Below, in pieces: positions 43,737 through 54,782 of a DNA stretch of 64,000 nucleotides. The stretch comes from Phycisphaerales bacterium (GTDB lineage: Bacteria; Planctomycetota; Phycisphaerae; UBA1845). Under the pieces are notes generated by a model. The model worked only from the letters and a program-made list of their open reading frames with translations. It was not told where the DNA came from and did not search any database. Position 1 is the stretch's first letter. Every line of letters begins with the position of its first letter. Location of the stretch: assembly GCA_020852275.1 (NCBI GenBank), contig JADZBE010000032.1, forward strand, positions 1 through 64,000. Direction: 5' to 3'. A program made the position numbers and the translations under genes.

Positions 43737-45067
43737 TGGACGCCCCCGTAGTGCAATTCGAGCAGGTCTCCAAACGGTTTCGGCGCGGACAGGCGCACGA
43801 TTCCCTCGGCGGGGCTGCGGCTTGGCTGTGGAAACGCCTGCGGCGCCGCGGGCGAGAGGAACGCGAGCCGACGCGATTTGATGCCCTGCACGACGTGAGT
43901 TTTCAGGTGCGGCCCGGCGAAGCGCTGGGCATTATCGGTCCCAACGGCGCAGGCAAGAGCACCGCGCTCAAACTGCTTGCGGGGATCCTCAGACCGGACG
44001 AGGGGCGCGTCTTTGTCCGCGGGCGCGTCGCCGCGCTCATTGAAGTCGGCGCCGGCTTTCACGGCGAACTGACCGGCCGCGAGAATGTGTATCTGCACGG
44101 CGCCATCCTTGGCATGAGCCGCGGCGAAGTGCGGTCGCGGTTCGACGCGATTGTGGCTTTTGCGGGCATCGAAGACTTCATCGACACGCCCGTCAAGCGC
44201 TACAGCTCCGGCATGTACGCCCGTTTGGGTTTTTCGATCGCCGCGCACGTGGAGCCGAATGTCCTTCTCGTGGACGAAGTCCTCTCGGTCGGCGACGCGG
44301 CATTCCGCCTTCGGTGCATGCAACGGATGCGCGAGCTGGTGGAGGGCGGGGTGGCGCTGATCTTTGTCACGCACCAGTTGGATCAGATGCAGGCCATCTG
44401 CTCGTCCGCGCTGGTGCTCGAACGCGGGCGGGCCCTGGCCCTGACCCATCCGCGCAGCGCGCTGGCCCTCTATTATCAAGCCGTGCAGCGGGGCGCTCTG
44501 GTTCGCTCCCCGGATGTTCCTGGGATCAAAACGCCGCCATCGCCCGAGGTCCGCGTGAACTCCGTCATTTTCAGGGACTCCCAAAATCAAGCCACCCATC
44601 AAATTCCCCATAACGCGCCCATGACAGCGGCCATCTCTCTCTCGGCAACCCGGCCTGTTCCAAATGCCATCGTGGAACTGAATATCAGCAACAATGGGCG
44701 CGACGTTCTGGCGAGCTTTAATACTGGAAGAGATGGACATGCCGTCAGCATCGATCGGCATCAAAGTGAATTGAAGTTGTTCATAGATTCGCTTCCGCTG
44801 GCCGGAGGTGAGTACGTGTGCAATGTCCGGATATGGAATGGGGACACGCTTGCCGTTGAGGTGGACACGCCTTTCCTCGCGGGTTTTGTGATGGACATGC
44901 CGCAGCGGCCCACCGGAATGGTGCAGGTGGCGCATGCCTGGATCTGCCGGCCGGGCGAAAACGGGACGTCGAAAGCCGGCCTGTCAAACCGCGGCAGGGG
45001 ATTGCCCGGCGAGCCCGCGCTGCCGCAGTCCGGTGAATACCTTGCAGTTGAAGCGGGTCTTTCATGA
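43736..45067 (+). CDS. ABC exporter ATPase with C-terminal Wzt-like domain
   Basis: The protein has 443 residues; the start overlaps the permease stop. The nucleotide-binding domain has Walker A GPNGAGKST (about residue 68), the Q-loop region LIEVGAGFHGELTGRENVYL, signature YSSGMYARLGF, Walker B VLLVDEVLSVGD and the H-loop FVTHQ, all typical of TagH/Wzt ATPases. After about 250 the protein continues for some 190 residues with a beta-rich domain (VRVNSVIFRDSQNQ, VELNISNNGRDVLASFNTGRDG, LAGGEYVCNVRIWNGD), the place where Wzt carries its carbohydrate-binding domain that reads the modified end of the polymer. Base composition is slightly less GC-rich towards the 3' end. Confidence 0.92.
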   Translation: MDAPVVQFEQVSKRFRRGQAHDSLGGAAAWLWKRLRRRGREEREPTRFDALHDVSFQVRPGEALGIIGPNGAGKSTALKLLAGILRPDEGRVFVRGRVAALIEVGAGFHGELTGRENVYLHGAILGMSRGEVRSRFDAIVAFAGIEDFIDTPVKRYSSGMYARLGFSIAAHVEPNVLLVDEVLSVGDAAFRLRCMQRMRELVEGGVALIFVTHQLDQMQAICSSALVLERGRALALTHPRSALALYYQAVQRGALVRSPDVPGIKTPPSPEVRVNSVIFRDSQNQATHQIPHNAPMTAAISLSATRPVPNAIVELNISNNGRDVLASFNTGRDGHAVSIDRHQSELKLFIDSLPLAGGEYVCNVRIWNGDTLAVEVDTPFLAGFVMDMPQRPTGMVQVAHAWICRPGENGTSKAGLSNRGRGLPGEPALPQSGEYLAVEAGLS

Positions 45068-46230
45068 ACGTGTGCATTCTAGGCGATGCCCGCAGCATCC
45101 ACCTGCAGCGTAATCTGTCGGGGCTGGCGCAGCTCGGGCTTGACGTCACGCTGCTCACCCACAATCCCGCGCTGATACCGGGTGTGCGCGTGGAGAGGTT
45201 CACGATTCCGGCCCTTTCATGGCGCTATTCCGGGCGATGGCGCCACCGTTGGCGCAGGTACCTGATCGAATGCCTTCAGCATTTTGACGTCGTCAATGTC
45301 CAGTTCCTGCACGATTGGGGTTTCACAGCGGACATTTTGGAGCGTGGCTGCCTTGTCGCCACACCCTGGGGCTCGGATATCCATGCGCCGCCCGGCGAGG
45401 ATGCGCCGACGGAGACGCTCATCGAAGCCCGCATGCGATTGTTGCAACATGCCGGCCTTGTTACCGCGTGGGGGCCGACTTTCGCGAAGCACGTAGCTCA
45501 ATTCGCCGACCTGTCGCCGGACGCCATTGCAATCATCCCGCTGGGCGTGGATACGAATCTCTTCGATCCCCGTCGTTACGCGGCTTCAGCAGCAGTTTGC
45601 CACGCATCTTCACCGGGTCGATCCGCGCCTGCTGCACGGGCCGACGCGGAGGAGGCATCATTGGCCCAGTACCGTGTCGGGTTCATGAAAGGTTTTCGAA
45701 GAGTCTATGGTCCATTGGACTTCCTTCGCGCAATGGCCGGCGTATTAAAGACTCTGCCGTGCGTGCGATGCACTTTGATCGGCGATGGCCCCGACCTTCC
45801 CACATGCCGCCAACTCGCAGTGGATCTGGAAATCGACCATGCTTTGGAATGGATGCCCTCCCAGGCGCATGCGAGCCTGCCTTCCATTATGGCAACATGG
45901 GATCTTTCGATTATGGCATCGGCGTGTGAGAGCTTTGGCGTAGCCGCCTTGGAATCGGCCGCCATGCAGGTTCCGGTCATCGCCACGGACGTCGGAGGAG
46001 TGCGGGACGCCGTCATTCACAACGCAACCGGCTTGCTGGTCGGCCCGCCGGGTCGGCCGGAGGCGCTAACCCGCGGCATGATAAGGATGCTCAGCGACCC
46101 TGAGGCTCGCCGCCAGATGGGTGTAAAGGGTCGCGATCGTGTCATGCAAGATTTCGAGCAGCGCAAGATGCTGCAACTGTGGGCGGAGGCCTACGACAAG
46201 GCCTTGGAAATGCGGTCCGTCATGGTTTGA
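45064..46230 (+). CDS. GT4-family glycosyltransferase
   Basis: The protein has 388 residues; ATGA overlap with the ATPase gene shows an operon. Acceptor domain: MNVCILGDARSIHLQRNLSGLAQLG, FDVVNVQFLHDWG, LVATPWGSDI. Donor domain: IPLGVDTNLFDP, then FLRAMAGVLK, CTLIGDGPDL, DLSIMASACESFGVAALESAAMQVPVIATDVGG with the EX7E pair, and NATGLLVGPPG. It should transfer a sugar in assembly of the polymer exported by the adjacent transporter. A 35-residue insert rich in Ala and Ser (about 175-205) interrupts the usual spacing after the NLFDP segment. Confidence 0.9.
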   Translation: MNVCILGDARSIHLQRNLSGLAQLGLDVTLLTHNPALIPGVRVERFTIPALSWRYSGRWRHRWRRYLIECLQHFDVVNVQFLHDWGFTADILERGCLVATPWGSDIHAPPGEDAPTETLIEARMRLLQHAGLVTAWGPTFAKHVAQFADLSPDAIAIIPLGVDTNLFDPRRYAASAAVCHASSPGRSAPAARADAEEASLAQYRVGFMKGFRRVYGPLDFLRAMAGVLKTLPCVRCTLIGDGPDLPTCRQLAVDLEIDHALEWMPSQAHASLPSIMATWDLSIMASACESFGVAALESAAMQVPVIATDVGGVRDAVIHNATGLLVGPPGRPEALTRGMIRMLSDPEARRQMGVKGRDRVMQDFEQRKMLQLWAEAYDKALEMRSVMV

Positions 46231-46314
46231 CATTGCGCCGACACGTCCGGAGTTTGCAAGCCGAGCACGGCGGCGCTCATGCAACGGATTGCGCTGACTG
46301 ATAGGTGGGATTCC

Positions 46315-47802
46315 ATGTTGCCAAAGTGCGACGCATCAGAAACGCGCTGCTCACGGCCACAACGTCGCGCCTTGATCATCGCCTGCGCATTCCCTCCTAC
46401 CGGCGGATCCGGAGTGCAGCGACCGGCCAAGTTTGCGAAGTACTTGACGCACCTTGGCTGGGACGTGGAGGTTTGGTCGGGTCACCATATCCCAGGGCTT
46501 CCTTGTGATGCGAGCCTCCTCGCTGATCTTCCGGAAAAGTTGACCCGGCTGGGTCTGGACGTCTGGAATCTTGACAGCGCTGCCGGAATGTCCCTTCCTC
46601 GTCGCATTGCGTGCAAGATCTTGCGCTTGTTGTCATACCCCGACGAGCGGCTGGAGTGGGTCCTGCGAAGCGTGACTCGCCTTTACCGCAGGCTCCGCAG
46701 ACTTCCAGTCAATGTAATTCTGGCGACGTACAGCCCGCCATCAAATCTGCTTCTGGCGTGGTGCCTCAGCCGCCTCACGCGGACTCCTTGGATTGCCGAC
46801 TTCCGCGACCTGTGGACCGATGACTGCGCGTATCCGCCCGGCCATCGCATTCGGCGCTGGATGGATGCCAGATGGGAGACGCGCTTTCTGCGTTCCGCGG
46901 ACGCCGTCGTGGCCGTCAGCACCGGTCAGGCCAAAATCCTGGCCTCCCATGTTCCGCATCAGACTGAAAAGTTTCATACCATAACGAACGGCGTTGATTT
47001 TCAGGACTTCAGTATGCTGTATGCGCCCGGGCAATCGAGTGCATGCTCTCCCGCGGTGGGCACGAAATGCGACCGCGATCTGCCACCGCAGCATGGAGCG
47101 GAGCAGCGACGTGTTTTCCTTGAAGGCGCCCCCAAGAGGCGTCGGCTTCTGTTGACCCATGTCGGTCGACTGGAGCGGCAACGCTTGAGTGAGTCGATAC
47201 TGGAGGGATTCCGCCAGTTCGCCGCCGTTCATGTCGATGAAGTGCAGAGTCTTCGACTTCTTTTGGTCGGGCACGTAAATCGCGGTTTGCTTACGAAGCT
47301 TCAAGAAACTGGCGTGGAGGTTGTGACGACCGGCGCACTCGAACATGCCGCATCCATCAGATACATGGTGGCCTCGGACTGGCTGTTGCTTCCTGCGGCG
47401 CAAGGTCAAAACTCCGAAAGTCTTATTCCCGGGAAAACATATGAGTACCTTGCCAGCGGAAGGCCGATCTGGGTTTTGGGACATCCAACAGCGGAGGTCT
47501 GGCACCGCGTCAAGAAACTGGGCGCCGGCAGACTGTGCGAGCCATCTCCACCGTCAGTCGCGGCGGGGCTGAAGGGACTCGTTACAGAATGGCAGGCGGG
47601 CCGGACCCCGTCAGGATGCGCACGCGAAGCCGTCCTATGCTACGGCCGGGACACTCTTGCCGTCCGACTCTCGCAATTGATGGAAAGCGTGATTGCAGAA
47701 CACAATCGACGCCGGTGCTCGTTGCGGCGCGTTGGCGTTGCATCGGGTTGCAAAGATGCGAAGGCGGGCGCTTCTCAGTCGTGCGTTCCTGAATCCTTTT
47801 GA
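46315..47802 (+). CDS. GT4-like glycosyltransferase
   Basis: The ATG at 46315 follows AGGTGGG by five bases and is preferred to the one at 46279. The protein has about 495 residues. RRALIIACAFPPTGGSGVQRPAKFAKYL is the typical opening of a GT4 subgroup. VNVILATYSPPSNLLLAWCLSR, TPWIADFRDLWTDD, FLRSADAVVAVSTGQA and TITNGVDFQDF follow, then the donor domain with LLTHVGRLERQRLSESILEG and ESLIPGKTYEYLASGRPIWVLG. An insert of about 45 residues between NGVDFQDF and the donor domain is unusual and Cys/Arg-rich. The gene is part of the polysaccharide operon. Confidence 0.88.
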   Translation: MLPKCDASETRCSRPQRRALIIACAFPPTGGSGVQRPAKFAKYLTHLGWDVEVWSGHHIPGLPCDASLLADLPEKLTRLGLDVWNLDSAAGMSLPRRIACKILRLLSYPDERLEWVLRSVTRLYRRLRRLPVNVILATYSPPSNLLLAWCLSRLTRTPWIADFRDLWTDDCAYPPGHRIRRWMDARWETRFLRSADAVVAVSTGQAKILASHVPHQTEKFHTITNGVDFQDFSMLYAPGQSSACSPAVGTKCDRDLPPQHGAEQRRVFLEGAPKRRRLLLTHVGRLERQRLSESILEGFRQFAAVHVDEVQSLRLLLVGHVNRGLLTKLQETGVEVVTTGALEHAASIRYMVASDWLLLPAAQGQNSESLIPGKTYEYLASGRPIWVLGHPTAEVWHRVKKLGAGRLCEPSPPSVAAGLKGLVTEWQAGRTPSGCAREAVLCYGRDTLAVRLSQLMESVIAEHNRRRCSLRRVGVASGCKDAKAGASQSCVPESF

Positions 47803-47903
47803 AGCCGGAAAGACGCGCGGCGCGCCTGCCGCCTGCCGTGAGCTTGTCAGCATGGCAAGCATTGAAAGGCAGCCGGCATCTGTTCATAAGTGAGGTATTG
47901 AGA

Positions 47904-50048
47904 ATGCGCATTGCGGCCTCGGGTGATTCCAATGGCGTGCACCAGGCGGCGCCATGCCGTGCCGAAAACATGACATCACGGCAAATCTCCCATGCCGTGA
48001 TCGTCATGTGTGTTACTGCGGCGTCGATCGACGTGTCGTTCAGCGCGCTTCTCTACTCCTCGGGAGCTCCGTTGAGCGCGCTGGCGTTGTGCTTTGTGGC
48101 CACGGCGGCCGCGTTGGGCTTTGTGCTGGCGCCCATGTGCTGGATCATGGCGAGCATCCCCGCCGGACGCGGCTGCGGTCCGGCGGCGCTTCTGCATCGG
48201 CTTTCGATCGCGTGCATGCTGGTGCCGTGCCTCCCGGCGCTGCGGGAAGCGATGCGCTTGGTGCTTTTGACCGGGTTGCAAGCCCGATTGGCGCTGGTTC
48301 TTGCGGTCGCGCTGGGCTTGCCACTCTTGGCATCAGGGGTCTGGCGGCGCTGGCAGCGAACAAACTTTGAGCCGGCTTGGGGTACGAACGCCGCGTGCGT
48401 CGCAGTCGCAATGTGCGCCATGACGCGCATTGCAACCCATTCAGGCGCTATGGTAACGATATTGATCGGCGGCATGCTTTTTGCAGTTCTGGTTGCCGCG
48501 TGGCAATTTCCAGGGCCAGTCAAGATCGCGCGGGGCCACCTGGTGAGGCGTCCGGTGACGTCTCTCCTCGTCGTGCTGGTGCTGGTAACGCCGCTGATGA
48601 GCCGAGAGCTGTTTGTTCCACTGCGATCCGATGCGTCCATGGCGCCTCGGCCTCTGGTCGAGGCTGTGGTTCTTATTACAGTGGACACGCTGCGCTGGGA
48701 TGCGATCGGATGCGCCAATCGCTCTTCAATGGTTGCGGACTCACGCGGGAATGCCGGGGACGGCCCTTTGCGATCAAGCACACTTACGCCGCACATGGAT
48801 GCGCTGGCGGAATCCTCTATTGTATTTGAACAGGCACGGGCGTGCGCGCCCTGGACCTTGCCTTCCTGCGCGTCACTTTTGACCGGCGTGTCCCCCGACG
48901 TTCACGGGGCCATGCGCCCGGAATCGCGCGTTCCGTCCGCCCTGTCGACCTTGGCGGAACGTCTTCGCAGCGCCGGATACCGCACGGCTGCATTTGGCGA
49001 CAACCCATTCCTGCGTCCACAGTGCAATCTCAGTCAGGGTTTCGACCACTACGAGTTTTACCCGCGCCCGTCTGTTTCCCTGGTCGGAGGTGAGATTCTC
49101 AGCCGGGTATTTGGCGCGCTCAAGACGGATGTCACGGCAGGCGATCTGACCGAGTCGGCCTGCCGATGGTTGGCTGAAAACAGCGGCGAACCCGTTTTCT
49201 TGTGGGTGCACTACTTTGATACCCATGGGCCATATGCTCCACCCATGAAGTTTCAGCCCACCCGCCCGGACGGCTGTGCTATCGAGCCGTGCTTGGAGTA
49301 TGCCGACGACATTCGATCGGGGCGTTTTATGCCGGACTTGGAGGAGCGGCGCTATCTGCGCAAGCTCTACGATGGAGAAGTGCAATTCGTCGATATGGAA
49401 ATCGGCCGGCTCGTTTCACGGCTGCGCGAAATGAACTTGGATCAGAAGTGTCTTTGGGTCTTTACCAGCGATCATGGGGAGGAGTTCTGGGATCACGAGA
49501 GCTTTGAGCATGGGCATTCCTTGTATGATGAGCTTCTGCACGTTCCCCTTTTTTTCAAGCTTCCTCAACCGAGGCCGGTGGAGGGCAGCGCCATGGTAAA
49601 GCGGATAGGCGCCCCGGTCGGTCTGGATTCGGTGGTGCCGACCATCCTCGATGTGTGCGGCGTCGAGGCGCGCCCTGAGGAACTCTCAGGCGCGTCGCTT
49701 AGGTCGTTATGGAGTGTTGCAAACGACCTGCCGTCACAGTTTGCCGTCCACGGCACAGGGCTGCTCTATTTCGAGAACAGGTCCGCGGTCGTCTTTGACG
49801 GCTGCAAGTACATCTGTGGATCAACGGGTCGGCATGAACAGGTGTTTGATCTGGTCGCGGACCCTCTGGAGCGCAGAGACTTGAGCTTCGGCAGACCCGA
49901 TCTCATGGAGCGGGGTCGTGCGCTGATATATGACCACGCTGAGCGCACCAGGAAGCTTAAGGACGTGCTTCAGGTTGGGGACGGCGAAACCGTGGCCCTC
50001 GACGACGACACGCGCAGACGGCTCAAATCTCTCGGCTATATTGACTGA
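47904..50048 (+). CDS. Membrane-anchored sulfatase-fold hydrolase/transferase
   Basis: The ATG at 47904 follows GAGGT and is preferred to the TTG at 47799. The protein has 714 residues. The first 240 hold about six transmembrane helices. The outer part is of the alkaline-phosphatase/sulfatase superfamily: VVLITVDTLRWDAIG (metal Asp), ACAPWTLPSCASLLTG with Thr318 where sulfatases have the formylglycine Cys or Ser, LWVHYFDTHGPYAPP, FTSDHGEEFWDHESFEHGHSLYDELLHVPLFF. Membrane helices plus Thr nucleophile resemble phosphoglycerol and phosphoethanolamine transferases more than true sulfatases. With glycosyltransferases and an exporter beside it, it may decorate the surface polymer. The C-terminal RRRLKSLGYID is usual for bacterial sulfatases. 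Confidence 0.85.
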   Translation: MRIAASGDSNGVHQAAPCRAENMTSRQISHAVIVMCVTAASIDVSFSALLYSSGAPLSALALCFVATAAALGFVLAPMCWIMASIPAGRGCGPAALLHRLSIACMLVPCLPALREAMRLVLLTGLQARLALVLAVALGLPLLASGVWRRWQRTNFEPAWGTNAACVAVAMCAMTRIATHSGAMVTILIGGMLFAVLVAAWQFPGPVKIARGHLVRRPVTSLLVVLVLVTPLMSRELFVPLRSDASMAPRPLVEAVVLITVDTLRWDAIGCANRSSMVADSRGNAGDGPLRSSTLTPHMDALAESSIVFEQARACAPWTLPSCASLLTGVSPDVHGAMRPESRVPSALSTLAERLRSAGYRTAAFGDNPFLRPQCNLSQGFDHYEFYPRPSVSLVGGEILSRVFGALKTDVTAGDLTESACRWLAENSGEPVFLWVHYFDTHGPYAPPMKFQPTRPDGCAIEPCLEYADDIRSGRFMPDLEERRYLRKLYDGEVQFVDMEIGRLVSRLREMNLDQKCLWVFTSDHGEEFWDHESFEHGHSLYDELLHVPLFFKLPQPRPVEGSAMVKRIGAPVGLDSVVPTILDVCGVEARPEELSGASLRSLWSVANDLPSQFAVHGTGLLYFENRSAVVFDGCKYICGSTGRHEQVFDLVADPLERRDLSFGRPDLMERGRALIYDHAERTRKLKDVLQVGDGETVALDDDTRRRLKSLGYID

Positions 50049-50099
50049 TCGCCCCCGAATCGGCAAGCCCCGCCAGGATCCGCTTGCACGCGCATTGGC

Positions 50100-51470
50100 T
50101 CATACCTCCTCGAAACGCGCGGTAAAATGTCGAAGCATGGGCGGCTCCTGAATAATTCGCAATCCGCGGAGTTCTCGTCGACTGGAATGGAGTGCGGCAA
50201 TCGCCTCGACAACGTAGTCGATGTGGCTTTGAGTGTAAACGCGGCGTGGAATGGCGAGGCGGACCAGTTCGAGCCTCTTTGGCGGCGGCTCTCCCGGCTT
50301 GTCGTGCGCTCCGAACATGACGGAGCCGATCTCCACGGCGCGAATGCCGCCCATCCGATACAGCGCGCACACAACAGCCTGACCGGGAAATTCGTGCGGG
50401 GGTATCTGTGGGCATAGCGCGGCGGCATCCATGTACACGGCGTGCCCGCCGGGCGGCTCGATAATTGGAACGCCCATGGCCACCAGTTTCTCGCCCAGGT
50501 ATTCCACACTGCGAATGCGATAGGTGAGGTAGTCCTCATGCACGACTTCCTCAAAACCCTGCGCCATGGCCTCCAGATCGCGTCCCGCGAGCCCCCCATA
50601 CGTGACGAATCCTTCGGTAAGTATGAGGAGGCTGCAAGCCTGCTGAAAGAGCGCCTCATCGCGCAACAGCAGAAGCCCGCCGATGTTCACCAGACCGTCC
50701 TTCTTGGCGCTGATCGTAGCGCCGTCGGCGAGCGCGAACATGTCGCGCACGATTTGCGGGACGGAGCGGTCCTGCTGTCCCGGCTCGCGCCGCTTGATGA
50801 AGAAGGCGTTCTCGGCAAAGCGGCACGCGTCCAGAAAGAACGGGAGTTTGTACTTTTCACAGACCGCGCGCACCTCGCGCAGGTTGGCGAGGCTGACCGG
50901 TTGCCCGCCGCCGCTGTTGTTGGTTACGGTCACCATCACCAGAGGGATGCGATCGGCGCCGACGCGCTGAATGAGCCGTTCGAGATCGCCGACGTTCATG
51001 TTGCCTTTGAACGGATGACGGTTGCGGGGATCGCGGGCTTCCGGAATGGGCAGATCCACGGCCTCGGCGCCGGAGTGTTCGACGTTGGCTCGCGTGGTGT
51101 CGAAGTGCGCGTTATTGGGAACGACCTTTCCCTTGCCGCCGACCAGCTCGAAGAGGATGCGCTCGCTGGCGCGTCCCTGGTGCGTGGGGAGAACGTGGTC
51201 AAAGCCGGTCAATGAGCGGACTCGATCCTGAAAATGATAAAAGCTGCGGGCGCCGGCGTAGGATTCATCGCCGCGCATGATGCCCGCCCACTGCTCGGAC
51301 GACATCGCGCCGGTCCCGCTGTCGGTGAGCAGATCAATGAGCACGTCGTCCGCCTTGAGGAGGAAGACGTTAAATCCGGCGTCGCGGAGAAGCTGCTCGC
51401 GCTCCTGAGGCGTCGTCATTCGGATGGGTTCGACGACCTTGATCCTGAACGGCTCTATGATGGTGTTCAT
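50100..51470 (-). CDS. tnaA: Tryptophanase (tryptophan indole-lyase)
   Basis: From the Met at 51470 the protein has 456 residues and starts like TnaA (EPFRIKVVEPIRM). It splits tryptophan into indole, pyruvate and ammonia with pyridoxal phosphate. [14 protein letters not shown] and VLPTHQGRASERI form the cofactor pocket; the PLP lysine is Lys257 in ISAKKDG. The residues that separate tryptophanase from tyrosine phenol-lyase are of the Trp type: Asp124 in NAHFDTT, and Val379/Ile381 in IRAVEIGS. GGHAVYMDA and RRVYTQSHIDYV complete the family. No tnaC leader or tnaB permease is adjacent. The paralog upstream at 51905-53311 is of the Tyr type. Confidence 0.92.
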   Translation of the reverse strand: MNTIIEPFRIKVVEPIRMTTPQEREQLLRDAGFNVFLLKADDVLIDLLTDSGTGAMSSEQWAGIMRGDESYAGARSFYHFQDRVRSLTGFDHVLPTHQGRASERILFELVGGKGKVVPNNAHFDTTRANVEHSGAEAVDLPIPEARDPRNRHPFKGNMNVGDLERLIQRVGADRIPLVMVTVTNNSGGGQPVSLANLREVRAVCEKYKLPFFLDACRFAENAFFIKRREPGQQDRSVPQIVRDMFALADGATISAKKDGLVNIGGLLLLRDEALFQQACSLLILTEGFVTYGGLAGRDLEAMAQGFEEVVHEDYLTYRIRSVEYLGEKLVAMGVPIIEPPGGHAVYMDAAALCPQIPPHEFPGQAVVCALYRMGGIRAVEIGSVMFGAHDKPGEPPPKRLELVRLAIPRRVYTQSHIDYVVEAIAALHSSRRELRGLRIIQEPPMLRHFTARFEEV

Positions 51471-51778
51471 CGCGGTCTCACAAGGCTGATGGAAGCGATG
51501 CACTCAAGATGCGCTTCCGGAGGAAATGCAGGGTTTCAGGGATTCGCGGAAGCATGCAGCGATCCCGGGAATTCTTTTGCGTCGCGACTCCACCTGCTCG
51601 GCGTCATAAGAATGATCCGCAGAGAACGCAGAAGGCGCAGAAGAATGAGGTCGCCGCCAAGCTTTCAGATCCTGCCGCTGAGATTGCCCACTGAGTTTCA
51701 GGGTCTGCACAATACTCCACAAGGTGTTCTTGAATTGTCCTGTCCTTCGCGGCTTCTGCCAGATGGAATGCAGCTCCG

Positions 51779-51886
51779 CACCGGCTGCAATCCGGTGCCA
51801 CATTCACCGGCTGCAATCCGGTGCCACACTCACCGGTTGGGAACCGGCCCCACATCTACCGGTTGGAAACCGACCGGTCCCACACG
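51779..51886. repeat. Four tandem units of the 'GGTTGGAAACCGGTGCCACA' family
   Basis: About 27-bp units, two with CACCGGCTGCAATCCGGTG and two with ACCGGTTGG-type halves, each ending in CCACA. They lie between the two lyase genes and end 19 bp before the stop of the downstream-facing gene. Confidence 0.8.
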
Positions 51887-51904
51887 GTTCTCCTCAACAG
51901 CCGC

Positions 51905-53560
<1,656 letters not shown>

Positions 53561-53693
53561 CGGCACGCTCCGGCGTACGCGACAGGCCGCAATGCGAGTG
53601 AGCCACCGACCCAGGCTTGCGCGCCCGAAGGGTCCGCTGCTGTGGATCCGACCGGCTTCCGCCGCATCTCGAACCAGCGAGGAAGCCGAGAAA

Positions 53694-53752
53694 GGACAGG
53701 ATGAACAGGATGGACAGGATTTCATCCTGTTGATCTTGTTCATCTTGTCTTT
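53694..53752. repeat. 'AGGATGAACAGGATGG...' dispersed palindrome
   Basis: The left part holds GACAGGATGAACAGGATGG and the right part its near-complement, CATCCTGTTGATCTTGTTC, so the whole can fold back. Low-GC compared with its surroundings. The same kind of repeat is known from many unrelated bacterial genomes. Confidence 0.75.
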
Positions 53753-53843
53753 TTTTCTGCCCGGGCCGGAAGCGGCGGCGTGAGGCGGTCGGGTCTCGAT
53801 GCCGCTGTGCCCATTGCGGGGCGCGGCTACACTGCCCACCGTC

Positions 53844-54782
53844 ATGGGCATCCCGCGCGCGAAATCCTTCGACGAGTTGGCCTACGTCGACTGGCTGCAA
53901 CGAACAGAGCTTCGGCGCGGCCCGGTCCGGCTGGGCATCGGCGACGACATGGCGTGTGTGCGGCACGAGGGGGGCGAGCTGCTTGTCGCCTCGGACATGC
54001 TGCTGGACGGCGTTCACTTCGACACGTCCAGGCACTCCTTGCGACTCATCGGTCGCAAGGCGCTGGCGTGCAACCTCAGTGACTGCGCTGCCATGGCGGT
54101 CCAGCCGATCGCCGCAACGGTTTCGCTCGCCCTGCCGAAGGCGTTCACGCTGCAGAACGCCCGCGCGCTGCATCGCGGGATGGCCGACATGGCCGGGCGT
54201 TTCGACATCAGCGTCGTGGGGGGAGATACGACCTGCTGGTCGCACCCGTTGGCGATCGATGTGACGATCCTGGCCAGGCCTTACAAAGGGCTTCGTCCGG
54301 TGCTGCGCAGCGGGGGCAGGCCCGGTGATCGACTTTACGTCACGGGACGTCTGGGCGGCAGCATCCTCGGATCGCACCTGCGCTTTGAGCCGCGCATCGC
54401 CGAGGCCCAGCGGCTGTCGCGCGCGCTCGGCACGCGACTGCACGCGATGATGGACATCAGTGACGGCCTGCTGCTGGACCTGCATCGCCTCTGCCGCGCG
54501 TCGGGCGTCGGCGCGGCACTGGTGGAAGCGGATCTCGAGCGCATCATCAGTCCGTCCGCTCGGAGGCTGGCGCGCCAGACCGGGCGGGCGGCGCTGGACT
54601 ACGCCTGGAGCGACGGGGAGGATTTCGAACTGCTGCTCGCGGTGCGCGGCGATGTGACGCAGGACGAGGTGTCCGGCGTGACGCTGCTCCCCATCGGAAC
54701 GCTGACAAGACGCGGCTTCGTGCTTGAGCGTCGCAACGGGCAGGTGTCGCGCCTTCAGCCCCGGGGTTACGTGCATCGATGA
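53844..54782 (+). CDS. thiL: Thiamine-monophosphate kinase
   Basis: From the ATG at 53844 the protein has 312 residues, the normal length. It phosphorylates thiamine monophosphate to the diphosphate, the last step of cofactor synthesis. Family blocks: RLGIGDDMACVRHEGGELLVASDMLLDGVHFD, GRKALACNLSDCAAMAVQPIAATVSLALP, VVGGDTTCWSHPLAIDVTIL, LYVTGRLGGSILG, MMDISDGLLLDLHRLC and AWSDGEDFELLLAV. It overlaps tsaE by ATGA (54779-54782), so both are made from one mRNA. Confidence 0.93.
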   Translation: MGIPRAKSFDELAYVDWLQRTELRRGPVRLGIGDDMACVRHEGGELLVASDMLLDGVHFDTSRHSLRLIGRKALACNLSDCAAMAVQPIAATVSLALPKAFTLQNARALHRGMADMAGRFDISVVGGDTTCWSHPLAIDVTILARPYKGLRPVLRSGGRPGDRLYVTGRLGGSILGSHLRFEPRIAEAQRLSRALGTRLHAMMDISDGLLLDLHRLCRASGVGAALVEADLERIISPSARRLARQTGRAALDYAWSDGEDFELLLAVRGDVTQDEVSGVTLLPIGTLTRRGFVLERRNGQVSRLQPRGYVHR

